From: Coccinella septempunctata | Lineage: Eukaryota; Arthropoda; Insecta; Coleoptera; Coccinellidae | DNA length: 64,000 nt | Assembly: GCF_907165205.1 (NCBI RefSeq) | Contig: NC_058191.1 | Span: 9,736,501-9,800,500 of the forward strand | Reading direction: 5' to 3' | Part shown: positions 10,391 to 21,362 of the stretch, one piece after another | Layout: every line of letters starts with the position of its first letter | How positions within the stretch are numbered: the first letter of the stretch is position 1 | Notes under the pieces: generated by a model | What the model saw: the letters and a program-made list of their open reading frames with translations, nothing else | Databases searched by the model: none | Told to the model about the DNA's origin: nothing | Program-made: the position numbers and the translations under genes

Positions 10391-11693
10391 GACTCATTCG
10401 TTTTAGAAATTTCCGACCCAAAATTATGAAATTACAGATATTTGAGCCAAATATTACCTCTCATGCAGAAGCAAGTGTTTACTTCAAACATGAAAATTTG
10501 AATTTGTTGAAGTAACCAGTAGTTTTCATTTTCAAAGTTTCCGCTCAAATTCTGGCGAAAACTTTCCTACGAATTTTGAAGCAGTGAGGAAAAACATAGC
10601 TGTTTTTATAAAAGTTAAAATATCCTTTGGCACTCTTGCAAATTTATTCCTGATGAAGACATCTCCCCGATACATTCTTCAAAAGGCAATTAATTGAATC
10701 GAAAATAGGAATTTGATTAATCGCATACAGCTAGATGTATACAGTCCCGCAAAAGTCAACCGACGAAGATAAAACTATAACAAATAGTACTAGAATCCAA
10801 CTTAGAGTGGCCCAACAATGGATCGTTAATCTCAATCATAATTGCCATGCAACACATTCACCATTTTAATTCAAACTTTGCTCCGATTCAGCATTGCGTA
10901 ACACAGGATAATGAAGTTAAAAACACATAACATCGTGGATTTTATTCATCCGTTGCCGAGTTACAACGACTGCATGGGATAGATTAGTTTTGTATGGTAA
11001 CTCTTGGGATTTGCGCATAAATACAAATTCGCATCATACACAAGCAATTTCGGTAAATCCCTGCTGTGTGAGGTTTAATACGTACTCTCCTTGCAGGTTA
11101 TAATTGTGGTCGTGGTAACGTCGCACATTTTTGAGAATAATCGACAATGAAATCCTCTGGGTGATGAAAATTAACAGAAGTGGAATGGGAAGTAGCGTAA
11201 TTCGCAATGGAAAATCTCTAACTGATGCTAAAGGAGTGTGAAGAAGAAAACATCTATGGTCTATCCACTTTTCCAGAGTTTTGACTACAGGGAGATCGCA
11301 AAATACTCAATCTCCACTCATCATATCGTTCATAAATCTAAGTTAATTTTCGATCATGATGACTTGCCAAATTTCTGTACGAAATATAATATATTATGTT
11401 ATGTAGATTGCGTCCGTTAAAAGCCAATCCTCTTTATATGCGAAACTATGAGATTTATGAAAAACACCTGTTATTCTAGATGAATCAGTCTTCAAATATT
11501 TTGAAATGCAAAACAATAATATGATACAGTACACATTTTTAAACAGGGTGGCAATGCAGAATGACTTTTCTCAAAAAAAAAAACACACTATTAATTAAGA
11601 TCCTGGAAAGATAAATATTTTCAGAAAAAATATTTCAATCTTTGCAATGTACCTGAGTAGCAATTTGAGGCAGAAAATTTCAGGAATATCGAC
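10391..11693. other. Non-coding AT-rich stretch
   Basis: No gene, RNA or element boundary recognised. The phrase TATACAGTCCCGCAAAAGTC (about 10738-10757) looks like the end of a TA-inserting element, but no matching inverted end was found nearby. Open frames of about 60 codons at 11238-11420 show no coding signal. Confidence 0.4.
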
Positions 11694-11716
11694 CCAGGGT
11701 AAACTGTTTACCTAGT

Positions 11717-11770
11717 TTACCTTCACCCATCTGAAGATGCTATTTTGAGGGCGAAACACGTGTCGCGGTT
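11717..11770 (+). ncRNA. Hammerhead-like motif, family A, copy 1
   Basis: The RNA would contain CUGAAGA (11731-11737, matching the hammerhead core CUGANGA), a weak stem II after one extra U, GAAA (11753-11756), then the palindrome ACACGUGU (11756-11763) and C (11764), giving a GUC cleavage triplet. Stem I (CCCAU against GCGG) has a mismatch. Copies at 19488 and 44620 share the preceding TTTACCTTCACCCA and the layout. Homology with the 44-kb copy continues downstream (ATTATGGATTTTCAT, about 11810). Core residues are intact here, but the stems have decayed. Confidence 0.45.
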
Positions 11771-11850
11771 AAAAAATTTCGTTATTATATTGAATAATGT
11801 TTTAATTAATTATGGATTTTCATTGAGTATTGGCCACATCAATTCAATAT

Positions 11851-13539
11851 TTAAAGAATGCATTTTTATCACTTCTACAAATGACGAAAACAATCATCAC
11901 GGATATAAAGCTATAATTTTTATCTGATAAATTTTAAAGAAATCATTTAGCTGTGTTGAAACAAAAACCAGTTTGTTCACAACTGTAAAAGACAACTAAA
12001 AAATAATATTAATATTGACATCAGTATACAAATGCTAACCTTAATCTTCGGCATTCATTCCTGACGAAAAATGCTCTTTGCAGCATCTTCCTTCAACGAA
12101 TAGTTTGTGAGATATTGCAGGTTGAACAGTTTTATATTTTGGCAAGAAATAAATTCAAGCGCAAGTCTCACTGCGATATCCTATCCAGTCTCCACAATTC
12201 GGCTGACCACTCGGCAATATAAAGCAGCCCATACACGAAGCGTTTGTTAATCTTGAGAACTTGGAGCCCACACACCTCTGGAGTTTCATCGGATACAGTG
12301 GCACATACGCCGAGGTTTACCTCTTGAGGCAGACAAAAATGTTAAACCTTTGCGGTACACCTACATGTGCATGACCATCCTAAGGCGAGTGAAAGCATAT
12401 GTGTCTTCGTGATCAAATAAAACTGTCAGAGTGAATATTTATAAATTTGCTATTTATGCAATTATATGTTTTTCTTCTTTTTGGGGTTTCGTTGGAGCGT
12501 TGCGATCGCGATTTTTACCAAGTAGATAGGTGATTTTTATTTGTGTTCAATATACTTTTTCAAGTAGGTATGTCGTCAGCAAAAGGGTCTGTTCAAGTCA
12601 AATAAAAAAAAAGACGTTGTCAGTTTATTTTTACTATTTTCAAAGAAGAATCAGTTAGTGATTTGTCGAATAGAGCCCCATTTCAAAGATAATAATTGTA
12701 TTACTTTATATCCTTCATCTCAAAAACCAATAGATTTTTGAAAATTCTGCTTGCGGCAATTTCTTATTTTATCAAATGTACCAAGCCATCGAGAGAACCA
12801 CAATGTAAATCTTCAAAGATAAAGGAGTCCAAAACGGAATACCCTGTACAACACTCGTGAAAGAAAGACTCACTTCTTAACATGAGGCTAAATATAAACC
12901 GAAAAATATCAATTGGTGACTTTTGGAATCTACACAGAAAATACGTCAACGTACTCTATCCAAAAAATGATCCAAGTGATCAGCGTTTTTTGTCCCCAGT
13001 AATACCTACTCAAAAACATTCAAAAATTGCTACAGCGACCACAATTTATTGTGTTTGGAAACAGATGGTTCGAGCATTTTATATAGAATCTTTTCAGCTG
13101 TCGTGATTCTAGAAAGCACAATATAAAAACTTTTTGGTTCATGTTTTTTTTATTGCTTTACGAAAACGAGGCTTTATTTCACGGGTGATGGTGTTATTAA
13201 CGTCATGTCTTTCATATAACAAAAAAAGCGATGTTTTTTTCGTTAATTTTCCTCTTTATTGATTCTCACAAGAGAGAGCATTTTATTTATTCGAAAAAGC
13301 TTTTTGGGAAAACTCAAATATTCGTACATAAAACGTATTACGTATTTCATTGAATTGTGTAGCATTCATAATAATCGTTATCAAATTCTGGTGAAACTAT
13401 GTACGTAGATTGAAATAAAAGAATAAAGATCAAAATGAGGAGAATCAGGAATATTTTCCGAATTGAATATGTTCTCCTTCTATCTCGGCTTCACAGCCTG
13501 TAAGCCTGCCACAGTATCAGAGCGCCATTCTATCGGCAC
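11851..13539. other. Non-coding stretch, nothing recognised
   Basis: A less AT-rich block at 12225-12420 carries no open frame of note; the remainder is AT-rich. The words ACCCTGTACAAC (about 12840) belong to the ACAGGGTG class seen elsewhere. I see no transposon ends. Confidence 0.4.
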
Positions 13540-13845
13540 TCAGCCACTTATGAGGCGGGGAAATTGGGGATTATTTGACGTTTGCATGTGAATCAGACTT
13601 TTTATCGTTAAATCTTCAATCTGCATAAGGAATCCCTGAGGTTCATAGCACTGTCGACGTTCATTGCCATCTGGAGATTCCAGGGAGAGATTATAGGTCG
13701 CGTCTATGCTGTCTTTTAGTTTCATCCTTCTTTTTCGAGGTTGGGTTTTCGAATCCCTAATCTCGTCAAACCAGAGCGATGCCTCATAGAGGGCTCGAAG
13801 AAGGGCGAAATGGTGAAGATTTGAGGTCGATCCTCTAAATTGCAT
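13540..13845 (-). CDS. Hypothetical 101-codon open frame
   Basis: An open frame in a locally GC-richer island, starting at ATG in the context GTCGCCATGC and preceded on the same strand by TATATTCCAGG, which could be a splice acceptor. The predicted peptide is mixed and hydrophilic with a basic patch (RKRRMKLKD at about residues 37-45), without a signal peptide, membrane segment or recognised domain. It could be part of an exon of a host gene or chance. No upstream or downstream exon is identified. I do not assign a function. Confidence 0.2.
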   Translation of the reverse strand: MQFRGSTSNLHHFALLRALYEASLWFDEIRDSKTQPRKRRMKLKDSIDATYNLSLESPDGNERRQCYEPQGFLMQIEDLTIKSLIHMQTSNNPQFPRLISG

Positions 13846-14204
13846 GGCGACAAATTTTCCTGGAATATACAGGATGCCATGAATAATTAATAGATTTTGG
13901 GCCTTTCCTTGGATTTAGCATATTGCAGACTAACTCAATTCCGTCATTCATTGATTTATTGAATCAGATTTATAGTCTCCAATATGAGCGCATCCAAATA
14001 TACACACTCAACTTCATAATTCAATGGGAGTTTTTAGTTGAAAACTACATATGAAAACTTTTTGAACAATAATCCCAATTCTTTAAGGGTGTATCAATTT
14101 ACACATATCGAAATCTCTTGCCATGTATATTAAAAGATTCAACAAACATAATCTGATTCGAAAATGAAGAAATCCGATTCAACTCAGTCAAATATTGGTA
14201 GTGC
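13846..14204. other. Short non-coding gap
   Basis: AT-rich, with no recognisable feature up to the start of the long inverted repeat. Confidence 0.4.
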
Positions 14205-15172
14205 GAAATTATGAGGAAGTCGAATATGATATTGTCAAATTTTTTGATCCAGTCATTTTCGAGATACGAAAGGGATTTCTGATTTTTCAAATGTAAACTA
14301 TAGTTGAAAGTTCTTTCATTCAGCTGCAATTTTTTTGCTGATTTCAAAAATGTATCATATGTCGCTATTCACATGAATATAACATAAGAAAAAAATACAA
14401 TACTTTTTCCTGCTTTTCGATTCACTGTTGAATTTTTAGTAGGCTAGCGTAACCATAGCGACCGTTGAAAATGCATTATGGTTTGTGAACTCCACATAAT
14501 CCTATGTGAACTCAACCTTGTGTGATAGGAGTCACAGACTGTCGAATAATTATTTCTTTTATATATCGAGATCGATATCCTTCAAAAGAGAGTAAAAGAC
14601 TTTCGTCTGATTATTAAAGAAGAAAATTTATTCAATTATCGTTTTTCAATTCATGAAAGAAACTTAAAGAGTCAGTAATATAAATAAAATACGAAAGCTA
14701 TCTATAATTATGATTTTTACAAAAGTAAGATGATGAAAAATAGGTACGTCTGTCCACGGTAGTATTCGAATTGAGAACCATCGTAAGATAAGCATGACAA
14801 ACATCGCGAGAACAAACGATGGTAAATTAATCATCGAAATATTTATTCAGCAATCCGTGATTTCAATCATAGAGGCTCAGGTTCACAAAATATAATGCAT
14901 ATTCAACGGTTGCTATGGTTACGCCAGCCTACTAAAAAGTCAACGGTGAATCGAAAAGCAGGAAAAAGTACTGAATTTTTTTTCTTATGTTATATTAATG
15001 TGAATAGCAACATATGATACATTTTTGAAATCAGCAAAAAAAATTGCAGCAGAATGAGAGAACTTTCAACTATATTTTACATTTGAAAAATCGGAAATCC
15101 CTGTCGTATCTCGAAAATGACTGGATGAAAAAATTTAATGATATCATATTCGAATTCTTCATAAAAAAGTGC
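14205..15172. repeat. Long inverted repeat, ~290-bp arms, 390-bp spacer
   Basis: The left arm (14205-14490) and right arm (14881-15172) are reverse complements with moderate divergence. Shared landmarks include CGAATATGATAT, CAGTCATTTTCGAGATACGA, CTGATTTCAAAAATGTATC, TTCCTGCTTTTCGATTCAC and the GTAACCATAGC/GCTATGGTTAC pair. The spacer (14491-14880) shows no gene. The unit may be a single foldback transposon or two inverted copies of one repeat. TGGTTACGCCAG resembles TGGTAACGCCAG near the 5' side of the mariner remnant at 23.4 kb. Target duplications were not resolved. Confidence 0.7.
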
Positions 15173-15404
15173 CTGTAGAATGTAACACGAGTTTTCGAAT
15201 ACGAGTTCAAATAAACGAGTTATTCAGCTTCATTGAAAATGACAATTTCTCAATTTTCGTTCATTTCTCAAAATCTATGAACGTTAGGCTGGATCTGTTT
15301 TCAGTTTTGGATTAGTCCAGAAAAAAGAGCTCGAGAATGTGTCGTCCGTTTTCTTCTAGCTGCTATAGTTCTCGAGATCCCCTCAATAGACAACGAATTT
15401 TGCC

Positions 15405-16364
15405 CACCCTGTACACATCTTATCTAACTCGAATAATTCAAAAAACATATGAAACAACAAAAGATGGTGAACGAATAACATCAGATGCCCTATATGTGGA
15501 AAGGGGTGTACCTCAGGGTCAATACTGGGTCCCCTGTTGTACATTATATACACTAACGATATGGTACGGGAAACAGATGTTGACACTGTTATGTATGCTG
15601 ATGACGTTTCTAAGATTTGTGGTGGTGTCACTACGGATGAGTGCCGGAATGATGTAATTAGGAGTCTTGTAAACATGGATAAATGGTTCCAATCTAATGA
15701 ACTGGAAGTGAACATCAATAAAACAAAACTATTAATTTTCAGAGAGAAAAATCAGCGGGCGCTGCAGGTGACTTTCCAAGATAGGGACGTAACAGCTGAG
15801 AGCTCTATACCTTTCCTTGGTGTTCATATTGACTGCAACCTGGATTGGAGACCGCAAGTCTATAATATAGCAATAAGTCTAGCAAAATATTGCTATGCTC
15901 TTAGAGTCATCACTGACAGAGTTGGGATTGATGCTGCCCTGTCTGCATACCATGCCTATGTGCATTCCAGACTTCGGAATGGCGTTATTTTTTGAGCGGT
16001 TTCCGTTGAGGCTGATAGAATATTTAAACTACAAAAAACATGCCTGAGAATAATCTGTAAGGATGTTTTTATTCAGCATAATATCTTAATACTCACCAGT
16101 TTATACATATATGAATGTATAATGTATGTGATAAAAAACTATGAGGATTTCAAAACCTTGCTCTTGAAGCATGAGTATGATACTAGAGGTAACACTCACC
16201 TCTGTGTGGAAAGAACCAACTTTACCTACATACAAAAGGACGTAACTTATCTCATGATCAAGATCTGGAATATTTTGCCCCCAAGCTTTAAGCATGGCAG
16301 TGCAGTGTTGCAGAAGAAAAGCTTGAAAAAATTTTTACTGAGAAAGGCCTACTACAATCTCTAA
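15405..16364 (+). pseudogene. Reverse transcriptase, palm to C-terminus
   Basis: The remnant covers the palm and C-terminal region. GVPQG (about 15508-15522) is followed by a one-base loss in a G run; correcting the frame gives the expected SILGPLLY block. The catalytic box YADD is intact in VMYADDVSKIC (about 15591-15623). The thumb (LEVNINKTKLLIF, PFLGVHIDCNLDW) and a C-terminal segment (LYIYECIMYVIKNY, MIKIWNILPPSF) follow in one frame, broken by a single TGA at 15993-15995 where the family has Trp. With just one frameshift and one nonsense codon, it looks relatively young. I place it in the Jockey/CR1 group broadly. Confidence 0.75.
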
Positions 16365-16541
16365 GAAACTAACGAGTTTCTTAGTGAAAAATCCTTTGAA
16401 GGACTTTAATTCTTTTCTGGTGTTATTGAATTTTTCTATGTGTTATTGTGTTTATTTTTCTTCTTTTTTTCTTCTCTTTGTGACTTGATCAACAATCTGT
16501 GATTCTTAGATCAAATAAAGGTTATCTATCTATCTATCTAT
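15405..16541 (+). mobile_element. 5'-truncated non-LTR retrotransposon with TATC tail
   Basis: A 3' portion of a LINE-type element. Coding similarity starts near 15405, the ORF ends at 16364, and the 3' UTR ends in GATCAAATAAAGGTTATC followed by TATC repeats (about 16520-16541). Such microsatellite tails replace poly-A in several non-LTR clades. No target-site duplication was resolved. Confidence 0.7.
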
Positions 16542-16683
16542 GAATAAAATTTTTTGAAACCGACGCATTTTACACGAGAAAATATGAAGAATAATTTTAT
16601 TTTCCAAAAAAACTAACTTTTTTATTGAGCGTTCAATTGACTGTTGAGAGTTGAGTTCTTTGAATTTTTGGTATTTCATGGTA

Positions 16684-17391
16684 TACAGGATGTTTCCTAA
16701 ATGAATGTCAATATTTATGGGGCTGATTCTTGGGCCCATTTCAAGAAAAAAACTTTATATGAACATATGTCCTAAGCGTCTTATCTTTTGAGATACAGGG
16801 TGGTAAAGTTTTAAAAAATAATTCAATTATTATTTATATCTACAATTCCACTTCAGATATTTTAATGAAATTTGTCATACAAATACGAAAAAAATAAAAT
16901 CTACGTATGTCTCTGCATGGTGATATTGTCATAATGTATTAACGATATTGTTATGATCATGAAGTGAAACGGTTTTTATTTTTTTAAAGGTCAATCGAGA
17001 ATCGGATTGAACAAAGTCAAGTGATCAACTTTAGTAAGGAATGATTGGGAATTTCAAAAATAATTTTTATTTCAGGAGAAATCTGTGGCGTACCATCAAT
17101 ATCTGCCAAAATAGGTAGGTAAAATTCCGTACGAATGCAACTGGTGTAAATTTAAGAAGTGATACATTAAAAAATGCCTCTTGATTCATAGTACATATAT
17201 GACATTTCATTGAAATATCTGAAGTGGCATCGTAGATATTAATAATAAATGATTTATTTTTGAAAAATTCACCATCCTGTATATCAAAAGGTAAGACGTG
17301 TAGGACATATGTTCATATAAAGGTTTTTTCTTAAAATGGGCCTAAAAATCAACCCCATAAATATTGACATTCAATTAGGAAACACTCTGTA
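16684..17391. mobile_element. 708-bp foldback DNA transposon with TA flanks
   Basis: The left end TACAGGATGTTTCCTAAATG and the right end read on the other strand, TACAGAGTGTTTCCTAATTG, begin ~200-bp terminal inverted repeats that also share GTCAATATTTATGGGG and ATTTCATTRAAATATCTGAAGTGG blocks in mirrored order. TA lies outside both ends (16682-16683, 17392-17393). The centre (about 16890-17190) has no coding similarity. It lies between the TATC-tailed retroelement and a Tc1/mariner derivative. It is a non-autonomous element; the mobilising transposase is unknown. Confidence 0.75.
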
Positions 17392-17580
17392 TAATGGTCA
17401 TGACGAAGACATTGGAAGATTGGTTTGAATTTTGTGTATGGAGAAGATTCATTATAATAATGATATATTCCGAAAATCATTTCATTCGTTGAAATCGTTT
17501 GTGAGATTCACAACTATATTTTTTCTGAATTCTCAACAGCCCGTAGCTTTCCAATTTTTTTACAAAAAATGATGAATATA

Positions 17581-18316
17581 AAGGGTGTTTTTTTAAGAAT
17601 AAATAAAATATAGATGGCACACCGAATTCGTCTGGGTATTTTGACATTTAAAAAGTACGATGTACGACATTTATGAAAATGGCTTCGTACACGATACAAT
17701 AACACGTTAAAATTTTTAAATTATTTCATGAAAATCAGCGTTCTGTGAAAAGTGTTTTTAGAAAATTACGTGAATTTTATGGTTTACATTATCGTCCATC
17801 TGATGGTCGAATTATCAACAAATTTCAAGAGACCGGTTCGGTGATAATCGAATTTTTGTGGCCAGAATATTGATAAAGAGGACATTTGGTTTCAACACCT
17901 CACTTTGCAAACGACATAATTGATTTATTGATACAATAATTCCAAATTCCTGGACGAATAATCTCCAGAAACGCTGATGTCAATTGGCCACCAAGATCAT
18001 GGTTGGACTTTTTTCTTTGGGGGTTATGTGAGAAGCCAGGTCTATAAGAATAATCCACAATCGATTCCTGAACTAAAAAATGAAATTATTCGTGTCATTA
18101 GTGAGTTAGGGCCTTAATTATGTCAAAATTTTATTGAACATTTAAACAAAAGAGTAGACGTCAGAGCTGCAAGAGAAGGCCATTTGGCAGATATAATTTT
18201 TCGTACATAAATGTCATAACTGATACTTCAATAACCAATAAACAGTTTTTGAAAACGATTGCGAATTATGTGTTTTATTTATTTTAAAAAAAAACCGCGT
18301 AATTTGAAACACCCTT
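17581..18316 (+). mobile_element. Internally deleted Tc1/mariner-family element
   Basis: Ends AAGGGTGTTTTTTTAAG and, inverted, AAGGGTGTTTCAAATTA, with TA on both sides (17579-17580, 18317-18318). The interior keeps both ends of a transposase gene. Near 17709-17825 an N-terminal helix-turn-helix segment is open (KLFHENQRSVKSVFRKL, then INKFQETGSV). At about 17980-18210 there is the C-terminal catalytic part with WPPRS, frameshifted FLWGYV, IPELKNEIIRVISELGP and a terminal REGHLADIIF. The central DDE region is missing. This matches the DUF4817/HTH class of mariner-like transposases. Confidence 0.65.
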
Positions 18317-18719
18317 TACATTGAACCTTGAACCTGAATTATTGCATTGACCATTGAGGTGAATCAGATTAATTCATTTTCCAATTAGTCGATGACTTTT
18401 GAACTTATTTTTTACGACTAAGAATATTTGATACTCCCTGAATGATCATAAAAAATTACGGGTATCTAACTAAAATTTGGGACATGCTGTTTATCATATT
18501 CACACATCTAATCGAGAATTAGTATTCTAATCGACTTGTCCGAGCATATTCTAAACAAAGTAGTTGTCTGAAATGATAAAAGTGCCTAGAACTGTATTGA
18601 GCACCAACATAACCATTATTTTATTCTCGTAATCAATGCATACGAAGGAAGAGAGGAAGCGCCAAAAAAAAACAAAAGCAACAAATACAAATAAGATCTG
18701 AATGTATATAACAAAAATT

Positions 18720-19285
18720 CCATAATCGAATATGGTTCCATTTTTACAATAAGATTAGTTATTGCAGTTTTAAATTTTTTATTATCAGATAATTTGATGA
18801 AATCCTTGGTGTTGAATAACTTTATGTACCTACATGTATTTTGTATTTTTTTCAGTAGGCAGCCAATGAATGCCTAGGAAAGTGCTCTGGAACTGTTGTC
18901 CTTCTTATATTTCTTTTCAACAGATCTTCAAAATATTCAGGATGTTTCCTCACGAATTAAACACATTCCAGCACATACAATCCTGAAAGTGTGAGCATGG
19001 AATTATCCCTAAAACGATCCCTACATGAATCTTTATAGCCGAATCCTATAATTGCTCTGAAGGCAAATTTCTGTAGAACAAATAATCTGTTCAAATCGTT
19101 GCTACCACCCCGTATCGGAGAATCGGAACAAACTTTGAATGGTAGATCGTTTTCAGGAGCTCGATGTTCAATCTTCGAGACAGTACAGTTATCATGTACA
19201 GCACTTTATTCAGTTTTTTGCTGACCTGATCAACATGTTAAATCCATATAACATGACAGTCTAACGAAACTCCAAGAAATGTTGT
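18720..19285 (-). pseudogene. Decayed reverse transcriptase C-terminal region
   Basis: On the minus strand the thumb and post-thumb region of a non-LTR Pol can be traced: FLGVSLDCH (about 19278-19252), VSKKLNKVLYMITVLSRRL (about 19225-19170), LLKTIYHSKFVPILRYGVV (about 19160-19100) and, near the 3' end, KYMYIKLFN (about 18845-18820) and KMEPYSIMEF (about 18750-18720). Several frameshifts and stops intervene. The last block has a relative at 24220-24260 (KSGPYSIVEF), so the two are probably related elements. Palm and catalytic box are not present. Confidence 0.5.
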
Positions 19286-20544
19286 AGAAGTTGACAATTC
19301 ATCTGTTCAAATGTCTTCAGCTTGAGATTTTTCTGCAAAAAGGTTCCAAACGATTGGGTCGACTCATTGATGAACACTTCTCGTTAAGTACAGCCTGATT
19401 TTCGAAGAAAAAGAGCTAGATTCTGGAAATTTTCCCGATAGACTCAAAATGCCCAGTAGTTACCCCCATTTGGTACCAAAAATTTTGGTTTACCTTCACC
19501 CACCTGAATATGCTATTGTGATAGCGGAACACGTGACTGAAAGAATTTGAAATACTGAAATTGAATAGAGAAATCAGGCTTGTTAATCTCTCCATCAAAA
19601 CCAGTCTGTGCTTATTCTCTGAAGTGGAGAGAATCAAGCGCACCCTTTAATTGCTGAGCGTAAAGTGTTATTATATTTCAAGCATGTGTTGTTTTCAATT
19701 GCCGAACATCAATTTCGAGTATTGGGTATAATTTTGTTCCACCATCCAGTTTGCGAGGCTGATTTATATCGTGATTAAATGCCATTTATCACTTTCTCCC
19801 CTTTTTAATTAACCTTGTTAAGCGGACCAACATTATCGAAAAATAAATTAAAATCGCTTTTTGGAGTCAACACCAATCCTTTCGAACGCAGAGGCCCAGC
19901 GTAGGGAACAGTACTAAAATCCTATCTTGATGAATTGTCTCTGTAGATTGATTGTCTGATGATTTCCAACACGAACAATTTCGTAACTGCGTGGCTGTGG
20001 CCCCAAAGTCGATGGCATCACTAGTATCTAGGATATGGATAGAAGATCTAAAAATAATCATTATATATATTTTTCATTGATGCACTTGAATTACCATTTT
20101 TCATTTTTTGTGCATACAGTGGAGGTGTTTGCATCCTCGTTTATACAGGCTGAACCAATAGCCTCATAACATTTCTGAAGCAGAGAACCTGTTGCGACTG
20201 TAGTTAATTAGTAAAGGAACGACTGTATAGTGGAGATTTGCCATCCCGTCCTTATGTTTTCCACTGATATGAAGTGAGTCTTGTCCGAAAAGATACGGAG
20301 AAAGTAAGCCTATTAGAAATGTAAAACGATGCAATTAATAATAAATTTATTATTGATAAGTTTCAATCACCAACTACTGCAAGTGTGGAGGTGAATTACG
20401 GTGGCCACCAGACAACGAGCACCGAGGATCTAGGTTGGTCACATCTTCCTGATTCACCTTTCGAATGCCGACTATACGTGGATATATTGAAAAATTTGCA
20501 GCCTACTATAGAACCAATTAAAATTTCAATGTCAAAATATTTTA
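19286..20544. other. Mostly unrecognised, contains hammerhead-like copy 2
   Basis: Apart from the motif at 19488-19540 I find no gene or element end here. The open frames 19416-19643 and 19867-20061 on the minus strand have no coding support; the first overlaps the structured RNA motif. Confidence 0.4.
19488..19540 (+). ncRNA. Hammerhead-like motif, family A, copy 2 (decayed)
   Basis: It has the best-preserved stem II of this family: GCTAT/ATAGC with loop TGTG (19512-19525), preceded by CACCCACCTGAATATG. The core is damaged: CTGAAGA has become CTGAATA (19504-19510), GAAA has become GGAA (19526-19529), and the palindrome is ACACGTGA. By comparison with copies 1 and 3 this is a dead copy of the same repeat. 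Confidence 0.4.
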
Positions 20545-21362
20545 TTACTCAATAGGTTCTGCTCTTAATTGGATGCATTTATTACAGCGAACCTGCAACG
20601 TCCCTAGACCTTTCAAAAAAATGTTTTTTCATGCTCTGCGAACCAGAACTCCACAGCTTTTATAACCTCCTCGTTGGAAGAAAATTTACGACCTTTTAAA
20701 CTTTTTTTCAGTTGAGGAAAGAGATTATGGTTGGATGGATCTAAATCTGGTGAATAAGGGGGGTGTTCTAGTAATTCAAACCCTTAATCATGAATTTTTT
20801 GCATGGCAACATGAGATTTGTTTGCGCAGGAGCGTTGTCCTGCAAAAACAAAACACCTTTGGATAGCTTTCCGCATCTTTTCTCTTCTATTTTTTGCCGT
20901 AGATAATAGTCGAGTAGTAATATCCGGTTTTTGTTTTATCCTCATCCAAAAAATTGATCAGGGACACGAAAACCTGTTAGGTCTTGTAGAACCATAGTGT
21001 CGCCATTCCATCGATTGTTGCTTTGTTTCTGGATGGTAGAAATGTACCCAAGTCTCATTCATAGTAACAATTCGGTTTGAGAAGTCTATATTGTTTTCAA
21101 ATCGAGCACAGATCGAACGCGATGCTTTTATCCTTGCACGCTTTTGGTCAACATTCAAACATTTGGGGATCCATTTTGCAGCAATTTTTCGCATGTCTAA
21201 ATTGACGTGAACTATATGATGAACGCGTTCGTATGAAATATTCAGTGCTGGAGATATCCGTTTCACCCCAATTCGACGGTATGATAAAATCATGTCATGA
21301 ACTAGAACTGCATCGATATTTTTAAGGACTGACACAGAAACTGGACTTGGATGACCCGATCG

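Noticed and set aside
10670..10705. CTGATGA followed by GATACATTC as a hammerhead
   Set aside because: GAAA is replaced by GATA, stem II does not pair, and no palindrome follows.
15383..15718. 111-codon minus-strand open frame
   Set aside because: It is antisense to the reverse transcriptase fragment on the plus strand, which has clear motifs.
16520..16541. TATC run as an independent microsatellite
   Set aside because: It directly follows the AATAAA-containing 3' UTR of the non-LTR element and is better explained as its tail.
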